The translations under genes were made by a program, and so were the position numbers. Positions 43,985 to 53,162 of a stretch of 64,000 nt of DNA are shown one piece after another; the stretch's first letter is position 1; every line of letters begins with the position of its first letter. The DNA comes from UBA8337 sp965221415 (GTDB taxonomy: Bacteria; Pseudomonadota; Alphaproteobacteria; RS24): contig OZ244887.1 of assembly GCA_965221415.1 (NCBI GenBank), positions 1,240,001 through 1,304,000 on the forward strand, in the 5' to 3' direction. The notes under the pieces were generated by a model. It saw only the letters and a program-made list of their open reading frames with translations. It was not told the DNA's origin and made no database searches.

Positions 43985-45943
43985 CTAAACCAAGTCTGGG
44001 GGCAGTGCTTCGCTTGCAAGCGCACCCACAGCCTCATCGAGGGCGATAACGCTTTGTTCTTTCGAGCCAAGGCGGCGCATAGAGACCGTTTTGCTCTCGG
44101 CCTCGCGCATACCAACCGCCAGAATAATCGGCACTTTAGCCAAAGAATGTTCGCGGACTTTATAATTAATTTTTTCGTTACGCGTATCCGCACGCGCCCG
44201 CAAGCCTTGTTCTTGCAAGGCCGCGACCACGTCTTTGGCATAGCCATCGGCCTCGGTGGTTATCGGACACACAACCACTTGTTCAGGCGCGAGCCATAAT
44301 GGCAACTTGCCCGCATAGCTCTCAATCATTATCCCGATAAACCGTTCCAGCGACCCCAGCACCGCGCGATGCAGCATGACGGGACGGTGCTTATTGCCAT
44401 CCTCGCCGATATAGGCCGCATCGAGGCGTTCGGGCAGCACAAAATCGAGTTGCAACGTACCGCACTGCCATGTGCGACCAATCGCATCGTGCAGATGATA
44501 TTCAATTTTCGGGCCGTAAAATGCGCCCTCGCCCGGCAATTCTTCCCATGCGAGGCCGACCTCGCTCAGTGCATCGCGCAAGCCCTGCTCGGCGCGGTCC
44601 CAGACATCGTCTTCGCCCGCACGCGCATCAGGGCGCAAAGCCAATTTAACCGAGACATCCTCAAAGCCTAAATCGGTATAAACTTGCGTCACCAGTCCGC
44701 AAAAATCGACAGCCTCGGAAATAATTTGGTCTTCGCGGCAAAAAATATGCGCGTCGTCTTGCGTCATCTGACGCACCCGCATCAGCCCGTGCAACGCACC
44801 ATGCGGCTCGTTGCGATGGCAACAGCCAAACTCCGCCATCCGAATAGGCAAGTCACGATAGGACTTAATGCCTTGCTTGAAAATCTGCACATGGGCGGGG
44901 CAATTCATCGGCTTGATGGCCATTAAATCAGCATCGCCAGAAATAACCGTCTCGTCATCTTCCAGCGACGGCACTTCGTCGGGGACGACAAACATATTCT
45001 CGCGAAACTTGTCCCAATGGCCAGATTGCTCCCAAAAGCGTTTATCGAGCAGTTGCGGTGTTTTGACTTCTTCATAGGCGTGGTCGTTCAGGCGGCGGCG
45101 GATATATTGTTCCAGCGCTTGCCAGATGACATATCCCTTATGGTGCCAAAACACGCTGCCTTGGGCTTCTTCTTGAAAGTGGAACAAATCCATTTCGCGG
45201 CCAATTTTGCGATGGTCGCGCTTTTCGGCTTCTTCGACCATGTGCAGATAGGCTTTTAAATCTTTTTCATTGCCCCAACATGTGCCGTAAATGCGCTGCA
45301 ACATTTCATTATTGCTATCGCCACGCCAATAGGCACCGGCCAATTTGGTCAGCTTAAACGCCTTGCCGAGCTTGCCCGTCGAGGGCAAATGCGGCCCACG
45401 GCACAGGTCTTTCCAATCCCCCTGCCGATAAATACTCACCTCTTGGTCGGCGGGAATAGACGCGATAATCTCAGCTTTATAGGCTTCGCCAATCTCGCGG
45501 AAATGCGCCACGGCATCATCGCGCGCCCACACTTCGCGGGTAATCTCCTCATTGCGTTCGACAATCGCGTGCATGCGCTTTTCAATCGCCGCAAGGTCAT
45601 CAAGGCTGAACGGCGTGGCGCGGGCAAAATCGTAATAAAACCCGTTCTCAATCACCGGCCCAATCGTCACTTGCGTATCGGGAAACAGCTCCTGCACGGC
45701 CTCGGCCAACACATGCGCGCAATCATGGCGCAGCAAATCCACGCCTTCTTCATCAGCCGAGGTGATAACAGAAATCGCCGCATCTTTTGTAATCGATGTC
45801 GCCAAATCAACCACGTCACCATCGAGCTTCAAGGCGAGCGCCTTTTTCGCCAATGATTTGGAAATGCTTTCAGCAAAAGCATGACCATCAAGGGGGGCAT
45901 CAAATTGGCGGGTCGCGCCATCGGGCAAAGTCAGCGTTATCAT
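43985..45943 (-). CDS. thrS: threonyl-tRNA synthetase
   Basis: A 652-residue class II synthetase charging tRNA-Thr. It has an N-terminal TGS domain (about 1-60), the editing domain with HDCAHVLAEAVQELFPD, and the catalytic core with KPMNCPAHVQIFK, whose Cys is a zinc ligand. Motif 2 (EFGCCHRNEPHGALHGLMRVR), motif 3 (RAVLGSLERFIG) and a C-terminal anticodon-binding domain complete it. The gene is intact and of normal length. A tRNA-Thr gene is also in this window, 16 kb away. It overlaps yidD by 4 bp. Confidence 0.97.
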   Translation of the reverse strand: MITLTLPDGATRQFDAPLDGHAFAESISKSLAKKALALKLDGDVVDLATSITKDAAISVITSADEEGVDLLRHDCAHVLAEAVQELFPDTQVTIGPVIENGFYYDFARATPFSLDDLAAIEKRMHAIVERNEEITREVWARDDAVAHFREIGEAYKAEIIASIPADQEVSIYRQGDWKDLCRGPHLPSTGKLGKAFKLTKLAGAYWRGDSNNEMLQRIYGTCWGNEKDLKAYLHMVEEAEKRDHRKIGREMDLFHFQEEAQGSVFWHHKGYVIWQALEQYIRRRLNDHAYEEVKTPQLLDKRFWEQSGHWDKFRENMFVVPDEVPSLEDDETVISGDADLMAIKPMNCPAHVQIFKQGIKSYRDLPIRMAEFGCCHRNEPHGALHGLMRVRQMTQDDAHIFCREDQIISEAVDFCGLVTQVYTDLGFEDVSVKLALRPDARAGEDDVWDRAEQGLRDALSEVGLAWEELPGEGAFYGPKIEYHLHDAIGRTWQCGTLQLDFVLPERLDAAYIGEDGNKHRPVMLHRAVLGSLERFIGIMIESYAGKLPLWLAPEQVVVCPITTEADGYAKDVVAALQEQGLRARADTRNEKINYKVREHSLAKVPIILAVGMREAESKTVSMRRLGSKEQSVIALDEAVGALASEALPPDLV

Positions 45944-46254
45944 TTCTTATCCAAGTCAGTAGGCAAGTCGGAGGATTTCACTTTCCATGGTGCATACCAA
46001 GATGTGCGCGAAATCGCAACAGGCACAGGGTCAAAACCATGCCCTGCGCCTAGTTTTTCAAGCGGATGGCACCGCCTTATGCGGTTTATCGTCAACCATA
46101 GGCCTGCCCAACCGCCATGGGTGCGCACCGCATCGAGCGCATATTGCGAGCATGTCGGCTGAAAGCGGCAATGCGGCGGCAATAGGGGCGAGATAAAAAG
46201 CCGATAAAAATATATCGGCAGCAGGACAATAAATTTGGCGATAGAGCGCATCAT
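45940..46254 (-). CDS. yidD: membrane protein insertion efficiency factor YidD
   Basis: A 104-residue peripheral membrane protein aiding YidC-dependent insertion. Core motifs are YRLFISPLLPPHCRFQPTCS and YALDAVRTHGGWAGLWLTI, followed by RIRRCHPLEKLGAGHGFDPV. It is about 20 residues longer than usual, with a charged C-terminal tail. It is usually part of the rpmH-rnpA-yidC region; here it sits beside thrS instead, its stop overlapping the thrS start. Confidence 0.93.
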   Translation of the reverse strand: MMRSIAKFIVLLPIYFYRLFISPLLPPHCRFQPTCSQYALDAVRTHGGWAGLWLTINRIRRCHPLEKLGAGHGFDPVPVAISRTSWYAPWKVKSSDLPTDLDKK

Positions 46255-46295
46255 AATGCGTATACTAATCGGTGTACGAAAAAGAAGAAAGACTT

Positions 46296-46604
46296 ATGGA
46301 CATTCTTGAATATCAATTTGATGGCGAAGTCTGGATTTGGTCGGGCAATAAAACCGACTGGTTCTTTGTGACATTGCCAAAAGAGGTGAGCGACCACGCG
46401 CGCTATTTCACGACCCATATTCAGCGCGGCTTTAAATCTTTGAAAGTCTCCGCCCAAATCGGCGATAGCCAATGGAAAACCTCGATGTTTCCGAGCAAGC
46501 AGCATCAAAGCTATTTGCTGCCAGTGAAAAAATCGGTGCGCGACGCTGAAAAAATCGAGGTCGGGAAAACCAATAAAATAAAAATCACACTGCTCGGGCT
46601 TTAA
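46296..46604 (+). CDS. DUF1905 domain protein
   Basis: A 102-residue protein matching DUF1905: FDGEVWIWSGNKTDWFFVTL, PKEVSDHARYF, GFKSLKVSAQIGDSQWKTSM and FPSKQHQSYLLPVKKSVRDA. The family forms a small beta barrel of unknown role. The ATG at 46296 follows a purine-rich AAAGAAG signal; a GTG eight codons earlier is possible. It converges on the Fe-S scaffold gene with interlocked stops (TTAA at 46601). Confidence 0.85.
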   Translation: MDILEYQFDGEVWIWSGNKTDWFFVTLPKEVSDHARYFTTHIQRGFKSLKVSAQIGDSQWKTSMFPSKQHQSYLLPVKKSVRDAEKIEVGKTNKIKITLLGL

Positions 46605-47041
46605 ACGCCGATTTGGCGGAGGCAGTCTTCCACCGCGTCGAACGTCAGCAGCGTCGATGCGTGACGATTTTTAAACCCGCGCACTGGCTCTAACACCTCT
46701 AAATCCGACCATTTGCCCCCCCGTGCCGAGTCTTGCGGTGCTGACCCGTTTTGCTTCAACATGGCGCGCATCGTATCGCCGACATGGCGCAATTCTTCTG
46801 GTGTCGCGCCGATAATCTCGCGCGCCATCACCGCGCTCGCGGCTTGCCCCAAAGCGCAGGCCTCGATTTTGTGCGCAAAGGCACTCACCCTGCCTGTTTC
46901 GTCCAAAGATAGCTCGACATGCACTTTTGAGCCGCACAGCCGCGATACCGCATCGGCACTCGCTTGGGGCGCATCAAGTTCTCCGATGTGCAAGATGTCC
47001 GCCGCCAGTTTTAAAATACGCTGATTGTATAATTCGTTCAT
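46601..47041 (-). CDS. NifU/IscU-like Fe-S cluster scaffold protein
   Basis: A 146-residue protein of the IscU-like superfamily. Cysteines in SRLCGSKVHV and IEACALGQAAS occupy the first two cluster-ligand positions. The third ligand position, in RHASTLLTFDAV, is Ser rather than Cys. It belongs to the alphaproteobacterial group of short NifU-N proteins. It starts within an ATGA overlap with cysS, the usual arrangement for a Cys-supply and Fe-S link, so cysS translation is coupled to it. Confidence 0.8.
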   Translation of the reverse strand: MNELYNQRILKLAADILHIGELDAPQASADAVSRLCGSKVHVELSLDETGRVSAFAHKIEACALGQAASAVMAREIIGATPEELRHVGDTMRAMLKQNGSAPQDSARGGKWSDLEVLEPVRGFKNRHASTLLTFDAVEDCLRQIGV

Positions 47042-48399
47042 TTCGCCAATTTCCAAATCGTGCCATCGGCAGTGTCTTCAATCGCCACGCCCATAGACAT
47101 TAGCTCATCGCGGGCGGCATCGGCAGCGGCAAAATCTTTCCGCGCCCGCGCTTGGCTACGCGCCGCTATCAAAGCATCAACAGCCGCCTCGTCAATATCG
47201 ACATCGCCCTGCTGCGCCGCAAACCAATCCTCTGGCGCTTGCGTCAAAAGCCCCATCATCTCGCCCGCTGCCAATAACGCCCCCTTGCCTTCGGGCGACG
47301 CGACATTTTTGCCGAGCGCAAATAATTCAGCCATCGCTTTAGGCGTGTTCAAATCATCGCACAGAGCCGCCATAAAGGCTTCGGGCGCAGGCACATGCGC
47401 CGCCTCAATATCGCTTGCATCGCGCAACGCACCATAAAGCCTATCGAGATTTTTCACCGATTGCGTCAGCAAATCAGCGGTGAAATCAAGCCGTTGGCGA
47501 TAATGGCCTTGTAACAGCGCAAGACGAATAGCCTCCCCCGGCACATCTGCGAGCAGCGCATCGACCAGCTTGATATTGCCAAGTGATTTCGACATTTTTT
47601 CGCCCGCCATATTCAGCATACCATTATGCAGCCAATAATTCGCCAAAGGCGCGCCATGCGCACAGCGACTTTGCGCGGCTTCGTTTTCATGGTGCGGAAA
47701 TTGCAAATCAGCACCGCCGCCGTGAATATCAATGGTCGTGCCGAGGTGTTTTTCAATCATCGCCGAACATTCGATATGCCACCCTGGCCGTCCCCGTCCC
47801 CAGACGCTATCCCAACCGGGCTGCTCTGGCGATGACGGTTTCCACAACACGAAATCGCCTGCATCTTTTTTGTAAGGCGCAACTTCAACGCGTGCGCCTG
47901 CCAACATATCATCGCGCGCACGACCTGATAGGCTGCCATAATCGCCATCTTGCGTGACATCAAACAGCACATGGCTTTCCGCCTCATAAGCGTGTCCTTT
48001 GTCAATCAAGCGGCTAATCATCGCCTGTATTTCAGCGATATGTTTCGTCGCAAAGGGTTCGATATCTGGCGGCAAAACCCCCAGTGCGCCGATATCGTCG
48101 ATATATTTGGCATGATAACGCGTCGTAATATCGGAAATATCGACCCCTTCGCTGGCCGCATTAGCAGTGATTTTATCGTCTATATCGGTAATATTACGGG
48201 CATAAATCACCTTCGGATAGGCCGCCCGCAGCACACGCACCAGCACATCAAACACCACAGCAGGGCGCGCATTACCAATATGCGCTGCCCCGTAAACCGT
48301 TGGCCCACAAACATAAACTGTCACACAAGACGGATCATTCGGCTCAAAAAGCTGCTTTTTGCGGGTTAAATTATTATGCAGGTAAAGCTCAATCATCAT
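47038..48399 (-). CDS. cysS: cysteinyl-tRNA synthetase
   Basis: A 453-residue class I synthetase. It has the zinc-ligand region TVYVCGPTVYG, the HIGH-type motif AAHIGNARP, the GWHIECSAM zinc block and the KMSKS loop EKMSKSLGN, and the anticodon domain ends GTIWKLAK. Length is normal. It is divergent from folE with a 134-bp spacer that should hold both promoters. An ATG codon one position upstream of the usual MIELYL start is included here. Confidence 0.96.
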   Translation of the reverse strand: MMIELYLHNNLTRKKQLFEPNDPSCVTVYVCGPTVYGAAHIGNARPAVVFDVLVRVLRAAYPKVIYARNITDIDDKITANAASEGVDISDITTRYHAKYIDDIGALGVLPPDIEPFATKHIAEIQAMISRLIDKGHAYEAESHVLFDVTQDGDYGSLSGRARDDMLAGARVEVAPYKKDAGDFVLWKPSSPEQPGWDSVWGRGRPGWHIECSAMIEKHLGTTIDIHGGGADLQFPHHENEAAQSRCAHGAPLANYWLHNGMLNMAGEKMSKSLGNIKLVDALLADVPGEAIRLALLQGHYRQRLDFTADLLTQSVKNLDRLYGALRDASDIEAAHVPAPEAFMAALCDDLNTPKAMAELFALGKNVASPEGKGALLAAGEMMGLLTQAPEDWFAAQQGDVDIDEAAVDALIAARSQARARKDFAAADAARDELMSMGVAIEDTADGTIWKLAK

Positions 48400-48533
48400 G
48401 CGCGCACCATAATTGCCCCTGCATTGCGCGGCAAGCGTATTTGCAGTAGAAGTTGCATTCGCGCAAAAGCTTATGCAAATTTAACATCGCAGGCTTTCTG
48501 GGATATCGTGGCATATAGAAGCGGAGCAAAACA

Positions 48534-49160
48534 ATGGATGCAAGAGTTGATGGCAGCAATACGCCAAAAAATAGAGAACGGGATTTAAAAGTGAAAAAAC
48601 CTTCGCAAAAAGAAGCCGAAGCAGCCGTCCGCACGCTTATCGCGTGGGCAGGCGACAACCCCGACCGTGAGGGGTTGATTGACACCCCAAAGCGTGTGGT
48701 CAATGCCTATAATGAATTCTTTGCTGGCTATGATGAAAACCCCGAAGAAGTCTTGGGGCGTACCTTTGAAGATATCGAAGGCTATGACGATATGGTGATG
48801 CTGCGCGACATTGCGCTAGAAAGCCATTGCGAGCATCACATGGTGGCTATTCTGGGCAAAGTTCATATTGCCTATATGCCAGTCAACAAGGTCGTTGGCA
48901 TTTCGAAGCTTGCGCGGGTTATCGAGATTTTCGCCAAGCGTCTGCAAACGCAAGAAACCATGACCGCCCAAATCGTTGACTGCATTCAGCGCGTGCTTGA
49001 ACCGGCTGGCATTGCTATTTTGATTGATGCCAAACACCAATGCATGACAACACGCGGCATTAAGAAGCCAGATGTGGCGACCATCACCACGCAATTTACG
49101 GGTGTGTTTACCGAAGACCCTAAAATGGAAGCGCGCTTCCTTGCCATGATTAACCGCTAA
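48534..49160 (+). CDS. folE: GTP cyclohydrolase I
   Basis: A 208-residue enzyme converting GTP to dihydroneopterin triphosphate at the start of folate synthesis. Visible are the zinc Cys-His pair in SHCEHHMVAILGK, GISKLARVIEIFAKRLQTQE, and the second zinc Cys in KHQCMTTRGIKK. A GCGGAG signal precedes the ATG. An N-terminal extension of about 20 residues is variable in the family. It is followed 17 nt later by hisI. Confidence 0.96.
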   Translation: MDARVDGSNTPKNRERDLKVKKPSQKEAEAAVRTLIAWAGDNPDREGLIDTPKRVVNAYNEFFAGYDENPEEVLGRTFEDIEGYDDMVMLRDIALESHCEHHMVAILGKVHIAYMPVNKVVGISKLARVIEIFAKRLQTQETMTAQIVDCIQRVLEPAGIAILIDAKHQCMTTRGIKKPDVATITTQFTGVFTEDPKMEARFLAMINR

Positions 49161-49177
49161 GGCATTAGGAGCATCAT

Positions 49178-49654
49178 ATGTCTGGACCTTTTGCCCCCCG
49201 CGAAACCATCGAACAGGTCGAAGAAGGCCATGTTCTGGCACCCAAATTCGACGCCAATGGCCTCATCCCCGCTGTCACCACCGATTTTGCTAGCGGCGAG
49301 TTGCTCATGCACGGCTTTATGAATGAAGAAGCCTTGAAACTGACAATCGAAAGCGGCGAGGCGCATTATTATTCGCGCTCACGCGAGGCCATCTGGCACA
49401 AGGGCGCGACCAGTGGTCTGGTGCAAAAAATCGCCGAGATGCGCATCGATGATGACCAAGATTGCGTTTGGTTGCGGGTTACTGTCGAGGGCAATGGCGC
49501 GTCGTGCCATGTCGGGTATCGCTCGTGCTTTTATCGCTCCCTGCCGACTGGCACGCTGCCATCGCAGCCTGTCGCGCTGGCCTATGAGGAAGACGAAAAA
49601 GTCTTCGACCCTGCTGAAGTTTATGGCGATGCGCCCAACCCAACCAAGCTCTAA
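49178..49654 (+). CDS. hisI: phosphoribosyl-AMP cyclohydrolase
   Basis: A 158-residue enzyme opening the adenine ring of PR-AMP in histidine synthesis. The family segments are MHGFMNEEALKLTIESG, YYSRSREAIWHKGATSG, metal ligands in RIDDDQDCVWLRV, and GASCHVGYRSCFYR with the zinc cysteines. It has about 25 extra C-terminal residues (EEDEKVFDPAEVYG). hisI stands apart from the rest of the his operon, as is common in alphaproteobacteria. It abuts the convergent CBS gene with no gap. Confidence 0.95.
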   Translation: MSGPFAPRETIEQVEEGHVLAPKFDANGLIPAVTTDFASGELLMHGFMNEEALKLTIESGEAHYYSRSREAIWHKGATSGLVQKIAEMRIDDDQDCVWLRVTVEGNGASCHVGYRSCFYRSLPTGTLPSQPVALAYEEDEKVFDPAEVYGDAPNPTKL

Positions 49655-50086
49655 TTAACTGCTTGCGATATATTGCTTCAAGGCGCTGGCTTCGCGCTCG
49701 GTCTGCTTGATGCGGTAATTCACCAAATCACCGATAGAAACAATGCCGCAGAGCGACGTACCCGTCATAATCGGCAAATGGCGAAACCGCTTTTCGGTCA
49801 TAATCTGCATCGCTTGCTCGACTTTCGTGTCGGTCGAGACACTCATCGGACGCTCGGTCATATGCTCACTCACTGGCTCGGCCAGCGCATCCACGCCAGT
49901 GCGTGCCAATGCGCGCATCACATCGCGCTCGGTGAAAATACCCTGACAGCCAACAGCCGTATTGTTCACGACCAGTGCGCCAATTTGACGTTCATCCATC
50001 AACTGCACCGCTTCATTGACGCTTTGCGCACGGTCAATGGCGATAACATCCGCGCCTTTGGTATTCAAAATCTGCTGTATCGTCAT
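49655..50086 (-). CDS. tandem CBS-domain protein
   Basis: A 143-residue protein made of two CBS motifs (AVQLMDERQIGALVVN and AMQIMTEKRFRHLPIM), with GIFTERDVMRA and GIVSIGDLVNY turns. Stand-alone CBS pairs sense adenine nucleotides and regulate unknown partners. There is no enzymatic domain. An AGGGAGG signal precedes the ATG. The downstream region before the rhomboid gene is 63 bp with no feature I can identify. Confidence 0.92.
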   Translation of the reverse strand: MTIQQILNTKGADVIAIDRAQSVNEAVQLMDERQIGALVVNNTAVGCQGIFTERDVMRALARTGVDALAEPVSEHMTERPMSVSTDTKVEQAMQIMTEKRFRHLPIMTGTSLCGIVSIGDLVNYRIKQTEREASALKQYIASS

Positions 50087-50149
50087 AACTTACCTCCCTC
50101 TTTTCTCATCTGCCCTTAGCATGCGACCTAAAGGGACTTCTTGCAAGTT

Positions 50150-50911
50150 TTACGTTTTCCAGTCGCCATAATCGACATTTCCCGGCCCGCCAGACGCAGA
50201 AAGCGGCGGTTTTTCCATAAAGCCAATCAAAATCAGCCCAACGACGAATCCGACCAAATGCGCAATCCACGCGACATTCACCGCCGCCCCATCAGGACTG
50301 GCCAGCCCATAAGGCCCCAACAGACCAAAAACCAGATTCAAAATCAGCCAAATGGCGATAAACATCAGCACGGGACGCTGTTTCGGGACTTCGCGTAACG
50401 GCAATAAGCGCCGTTCAGGCTGTTGCGCCTCTGGCGAAAGCAGACGCATATCAGAAAAAACAAAACGCGATGCCGCCCCTACCAATCCAGCGACACCACC
50501 AGACGCGCCGATAATCGGGATGAGATAGCTTTCAAAGGACACAGCATAAATCTGCCCCAGACCCGCCAACATGGTACACGCCATAAAAAGAAACAAAAAC
50601 TTGCGCCCCCCAAGACGACGCGCCACAGGCGACCCAAAAGCCAGCAACCAAAGCGCGTTCAAAATAAAATGCGTCCAACTGCCATGTAGCAAAGAATAGC
50701 TGAATAGATTTATCACGCCTTGCACCCATGTGCCGGGTAGGCCACCCAACCCTTCAGCAAATATCCGTGCGGGAAACAGCCCAAGCGCGACAACCAACTC
50801 AGTGCGCTGCGCCCCGCCGCCATACGCCATCAGCAGCTGAAAAATCAGCATCACCGCCAACAGCCCGACAACAATAAGAGGCACGCGCAATATCGGCTGT
50901 TTTTCGCTCAA
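50150..50911 (-). CDS. rhomboid family intramembrane serine protease
   Basis: A 253-residue membrane protein with six or seven helices. The rhomboid histidine/asparagine motif HGSWTHFILNALWLLAFGS, the catalytic Ser loop GASGGVAGLVGA and the catalytic His in VAWIAHLVGFVVGL are all present. It would cut single-pass membrane substrates; none is known here. It is coupled by ATGA to a DsbA-fold isomerase gene. Confidence 0.88.
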   Translation of the reverse strand: MSEKQPILRVPLIVVGLLAVMLIFQLLMAYGGGAQRTELVVALGLFPARIFAEGLGGLPGTWVQGVINLFSYSLLHGSWTHFILNALWLLAFGSPVARRLGGRKFLFLFMACTMLAGLGQIYAVSFESYLIPIIGASGGVAGLVGAASRFVFSDMRLLSPEAQQPERRLLPLREVPKQRPVLMFIAIWLILNLVFGLLGPYGLASPDGAAVNVAWIAHLVGFVVGLILIGFMEKPPLSASGGPGNVDYGDWKT

Positions 50912-51516
50912 GACGCGGCCTTTTGCAGAGCAGCTTCGACGAGTTCAAATCGGTCATTGCCAAAATACATATCGGTTTGATTGACAAACATTGTCGGCGA
51001 GCCAAACCCGCCCCGCTCGATAAGCTCTTGCGTATTGGCACGCAGGCGTGCCTTCACCTCATCAGATTGCACTGCTGCCACCACCGCCGCGCCATCCATG
51101 CCAACGCTTGCGCATAGTGCGGTTAATTCTTCTGGCTGACTGATATCTTTCAACGCGCCCCAATAGCCGTGAAACGCCGCCTTAGAAAACGCCACCAATT
51201 TGCCCTCATCTTGCGCCAATAAGGCCGCGCGCATCACACCGGCAGCAGGCAACGGAAACACGGGCGGATTGCCAATTTCCACACCGCAAAACCGCGCCCA
51301 ATCTTGCAAGTCTTTTAAATAATACCGCCCCTTGACGGGATGCGGATTAGACCGCGCCTCATAAACTGTTTCATTGACCGCATTAAACACGCCGCCAACC
51401 AATATCGGCTTGAAATCAATGTCAACACCGCAGCGTTGCGCTATGGCCTCAACGCGGCTGAAGGCCAGATACGTCCACGGCGATGAAATATCATAGAAGA
51501 ACTCAAACTGCGCCAT
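50908..51516 (-). CDS. 2-hydroxychromene-2-carboxylate isomerase-like DsbA-family protein
   Basis: A 202-residue kappa-class GST/DsbA-fold protein. It has FFYDISSPWTYLAFSRVE at the N-terminus with SSPW in the CxxC position, and a helical insert. A C-terminal RGGFGSPTMFVNQTDMYFGN includes the cis-Pro loop. Named members isomerise hydroxychromene carboxylates in naphthalene breakdown, but many homologues lack a known substrate and no catabolic cluster is visible here. It follows the GMC gene by 1 nt. Confidence 0.87.
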   Translation of the reverse strand: MAQFEFFYDISSPWTYLAFSRVEAIAQRCGVDIDFKPILVGGVFNAVNETVYEARSNPHPVKGRYYLKDLQDWARFCGVEIGNPPVFPLPAAGVMRAALLAQDEGKLVAFSKAAFHGYWGALKDISQPEELTALCASVGMDGAAVVAAVQSDEVKARLRANTQELIERGGFGSPTMFVNQTDMYFGNDRFELVEAALQKAAS

Positions 51517-51517
51517 A

Positions 51518-53158
51518 TCAGCTTGCCAATTGCTGCGCCGGCAAAAATGATTGACCGCGAATATGGTCAGAAATCTTCTCAGCCATCATAATCACGGGCG
51601 CGTTGGTGTTGCCGCCGATAAGGGTCGGCATGAGCGACGCATCAATCACCCGCAAGCCTTGCATCCCATGCACTTGACCATGCTCATTTGTCACAGCCAT
51701 CGCGTCACTGCCCATCTTGCACGTGCCGACAGGATGATAGAGCGTCTCGCCCGTTGCGCGAATCCACGCATCCAACTCGTCATCATTATCGACATTCACA
51801 TCGGGGCCGGGTTTTAGCTCCGCCCCGCGATAGGGGTCAAAGGCGGCCTGCATGAAAATATCCCGCGTGATGCGAAAGCCATTGCGCGTGTCGATAACAT
51901 CCTGCTCTGCCGTCAGATAATTCGGATGCATGGCGGGCGCATCTTCTGGATTGGCCGTCTTGAGCGCAATATAGCCCCGACTTTCTGGACGACAGCCATA
52001 CACAATCGATGAAAACCCGTGCGCGGTTGGAATATCAGCCCGCCCATGCACGTCTGGCACTGCCACAGACACGTAGTGAATCTGCATATCAGCGACAGCC
52101 TTGTCGGGGCTTGATTTGAAAAACGCACCCCCTGCCGTCGGTGGAAAGGACGCATCGCCCGTGCCAAATAATAGATACTGAATACCTGCCCATTGAGTAC
52201 GCCACCACGCCGCCGAACGGTGCAATGTGATGGGTTGTGTCGATTCAAACTGGCTCACCACGCCGAGATGGTCTTGTAGGTTTTGCCCGACCCCTGCCAG
52301 TTCGTGCACCATATCGATGCCGTGCGGTTTGATTTCATCGGCGGAGCCGACGCCGCTACGCAGCAAAATCTGCGGCGAGTTAATCGCGCCCGCCGACAAG
52401 ATGACCTCTTTATTGGCATAGACGGTATGGCGTTGGCCGTTTTGTGAAAAAGTGACGGCGACCGCGCGTTTTTCTTCGAACACCACAGTGTCGACGGTTA
52501 CTTCGGTGAGTGTGTGCAAGTTTTTACGTTCCAACGCGGGGCGCAAATAGCCGACCGCGGCGCTGCACCGTTTTGACCCGCGCAATGTATGCTCATAGCG
52601 CGATACGCCCTCTTGGCTTTTGCCGTTAAAATCGCGCGTGAACGGAATACCCGCTTGCTGACCCGCTTCGACAAACACATCTAGCAATTCATCATTGGTG
52701 CGGATGGATTTTTGCACCGAGAGCGGCCCGCCGTGGCCATGATATTCTTCGTCGCCATCGCCGTTGAAATCTTCGGCGCGCTTGAAGTAAGGCAGCACGC
52801 TTTCATACGACCATCCCGTATTGCCAAGCTGGTTCCAATGGTCGTAATCCCACGCATTGCCGCGAATATACACCATCGCGTTAATCGAGGACGACCCGCC
52901 CCAGCCACGCCCACGCGGCCAATACATTTGGCGGCCATCCATATTTGGTTCAGCTTCGGTTTCAAACCCATAATTCAATTCACTGCGCTCTGGCACAATT
53001 TGCGAATAACCCGCCGGCATATGAATGAATAGATTTTTATCCTCTTGACCTGCCTCCAACAGCAATACGCTATCCGTGCCGCTTTCGCTCAAGCGGTTCG
53101 CCAACACGCATCCTGCGCTACCAGCACCAACAATTATATAATCAGCTTTTTCAATCAT
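51518..53158 (-). CDS. GMC oxidoreductase, choline dehydrogenase-like
   Basis: A 546-residue FAD flavoprotein. The dinucleotide loop is IIVGAGSAGCVLANRLSE, GMC signature 1 is GRGWGGSSSINAMVYIRG, signature 2 is GAINSPQILLRSGVG, and the C-terminal active-site His region is LYHPVGTCKMG. It would oxidise an alcohol such as choline to an aldehyde. No betaine aldehyde dehydrogenase lies nearby, so choline is not established. Confidence 0.9.
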   Translation of the reverse strand: MIEKADYIIVGAGSAGCVLANRLSESGTDSVLLLEAGQEDKNLFIHMPAGYSQIVPERSELNYGFETEAEPNMDGRQMYWPRGRGWGGSSSINAMVYIRGNAWDYDHWNQLGNTGWSYESVLPYFKRAEDFNGDGDEEYHGHGGPLSVQKSIRTNDELLDVFVEAGQQAGIPFTRDFNGKSQEGVSRYEHTLRGSKRCSAAVGYLRPALERKNLHTLTEVTVDTVVFEEKRAVAVTFSQNGQRHTVYANKEVILSAGAINSPQILLRSGVGSADEIKPHGIDMVHELAGVGQNLQDHLGVVSQFESTQPITLHRSAAWWRTQWAGIQYLLFGTGDASFPPTAGGAFFKSSPDKAVADMQIHYVSVAVPDVHGRADIPTAHGFSSIVYGCRPESRGYIALKTANPEDAPAMHPNYLTAEQDVIDTRNGFRITRDIFMQAAFDPYRGAELKPGPDVNVDNDDELDAWIRATGETLYHPVGTCKMGSDAMAVTNEHGQVHGMQGLRVIDASLMPTLIGGNTNAPVIMMAEKISDHIRGQSFLPAQQLAS

Positions 53159-53162
53159 CACC

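Noticed and set aside
48430..48480. TTGCAT/ATGCAA inverted repeat in the cysS-folE spacer as a regulator site.
   Set aside because: Six-base arms in an AT-rich spacer with no known regulator pattern recognised.
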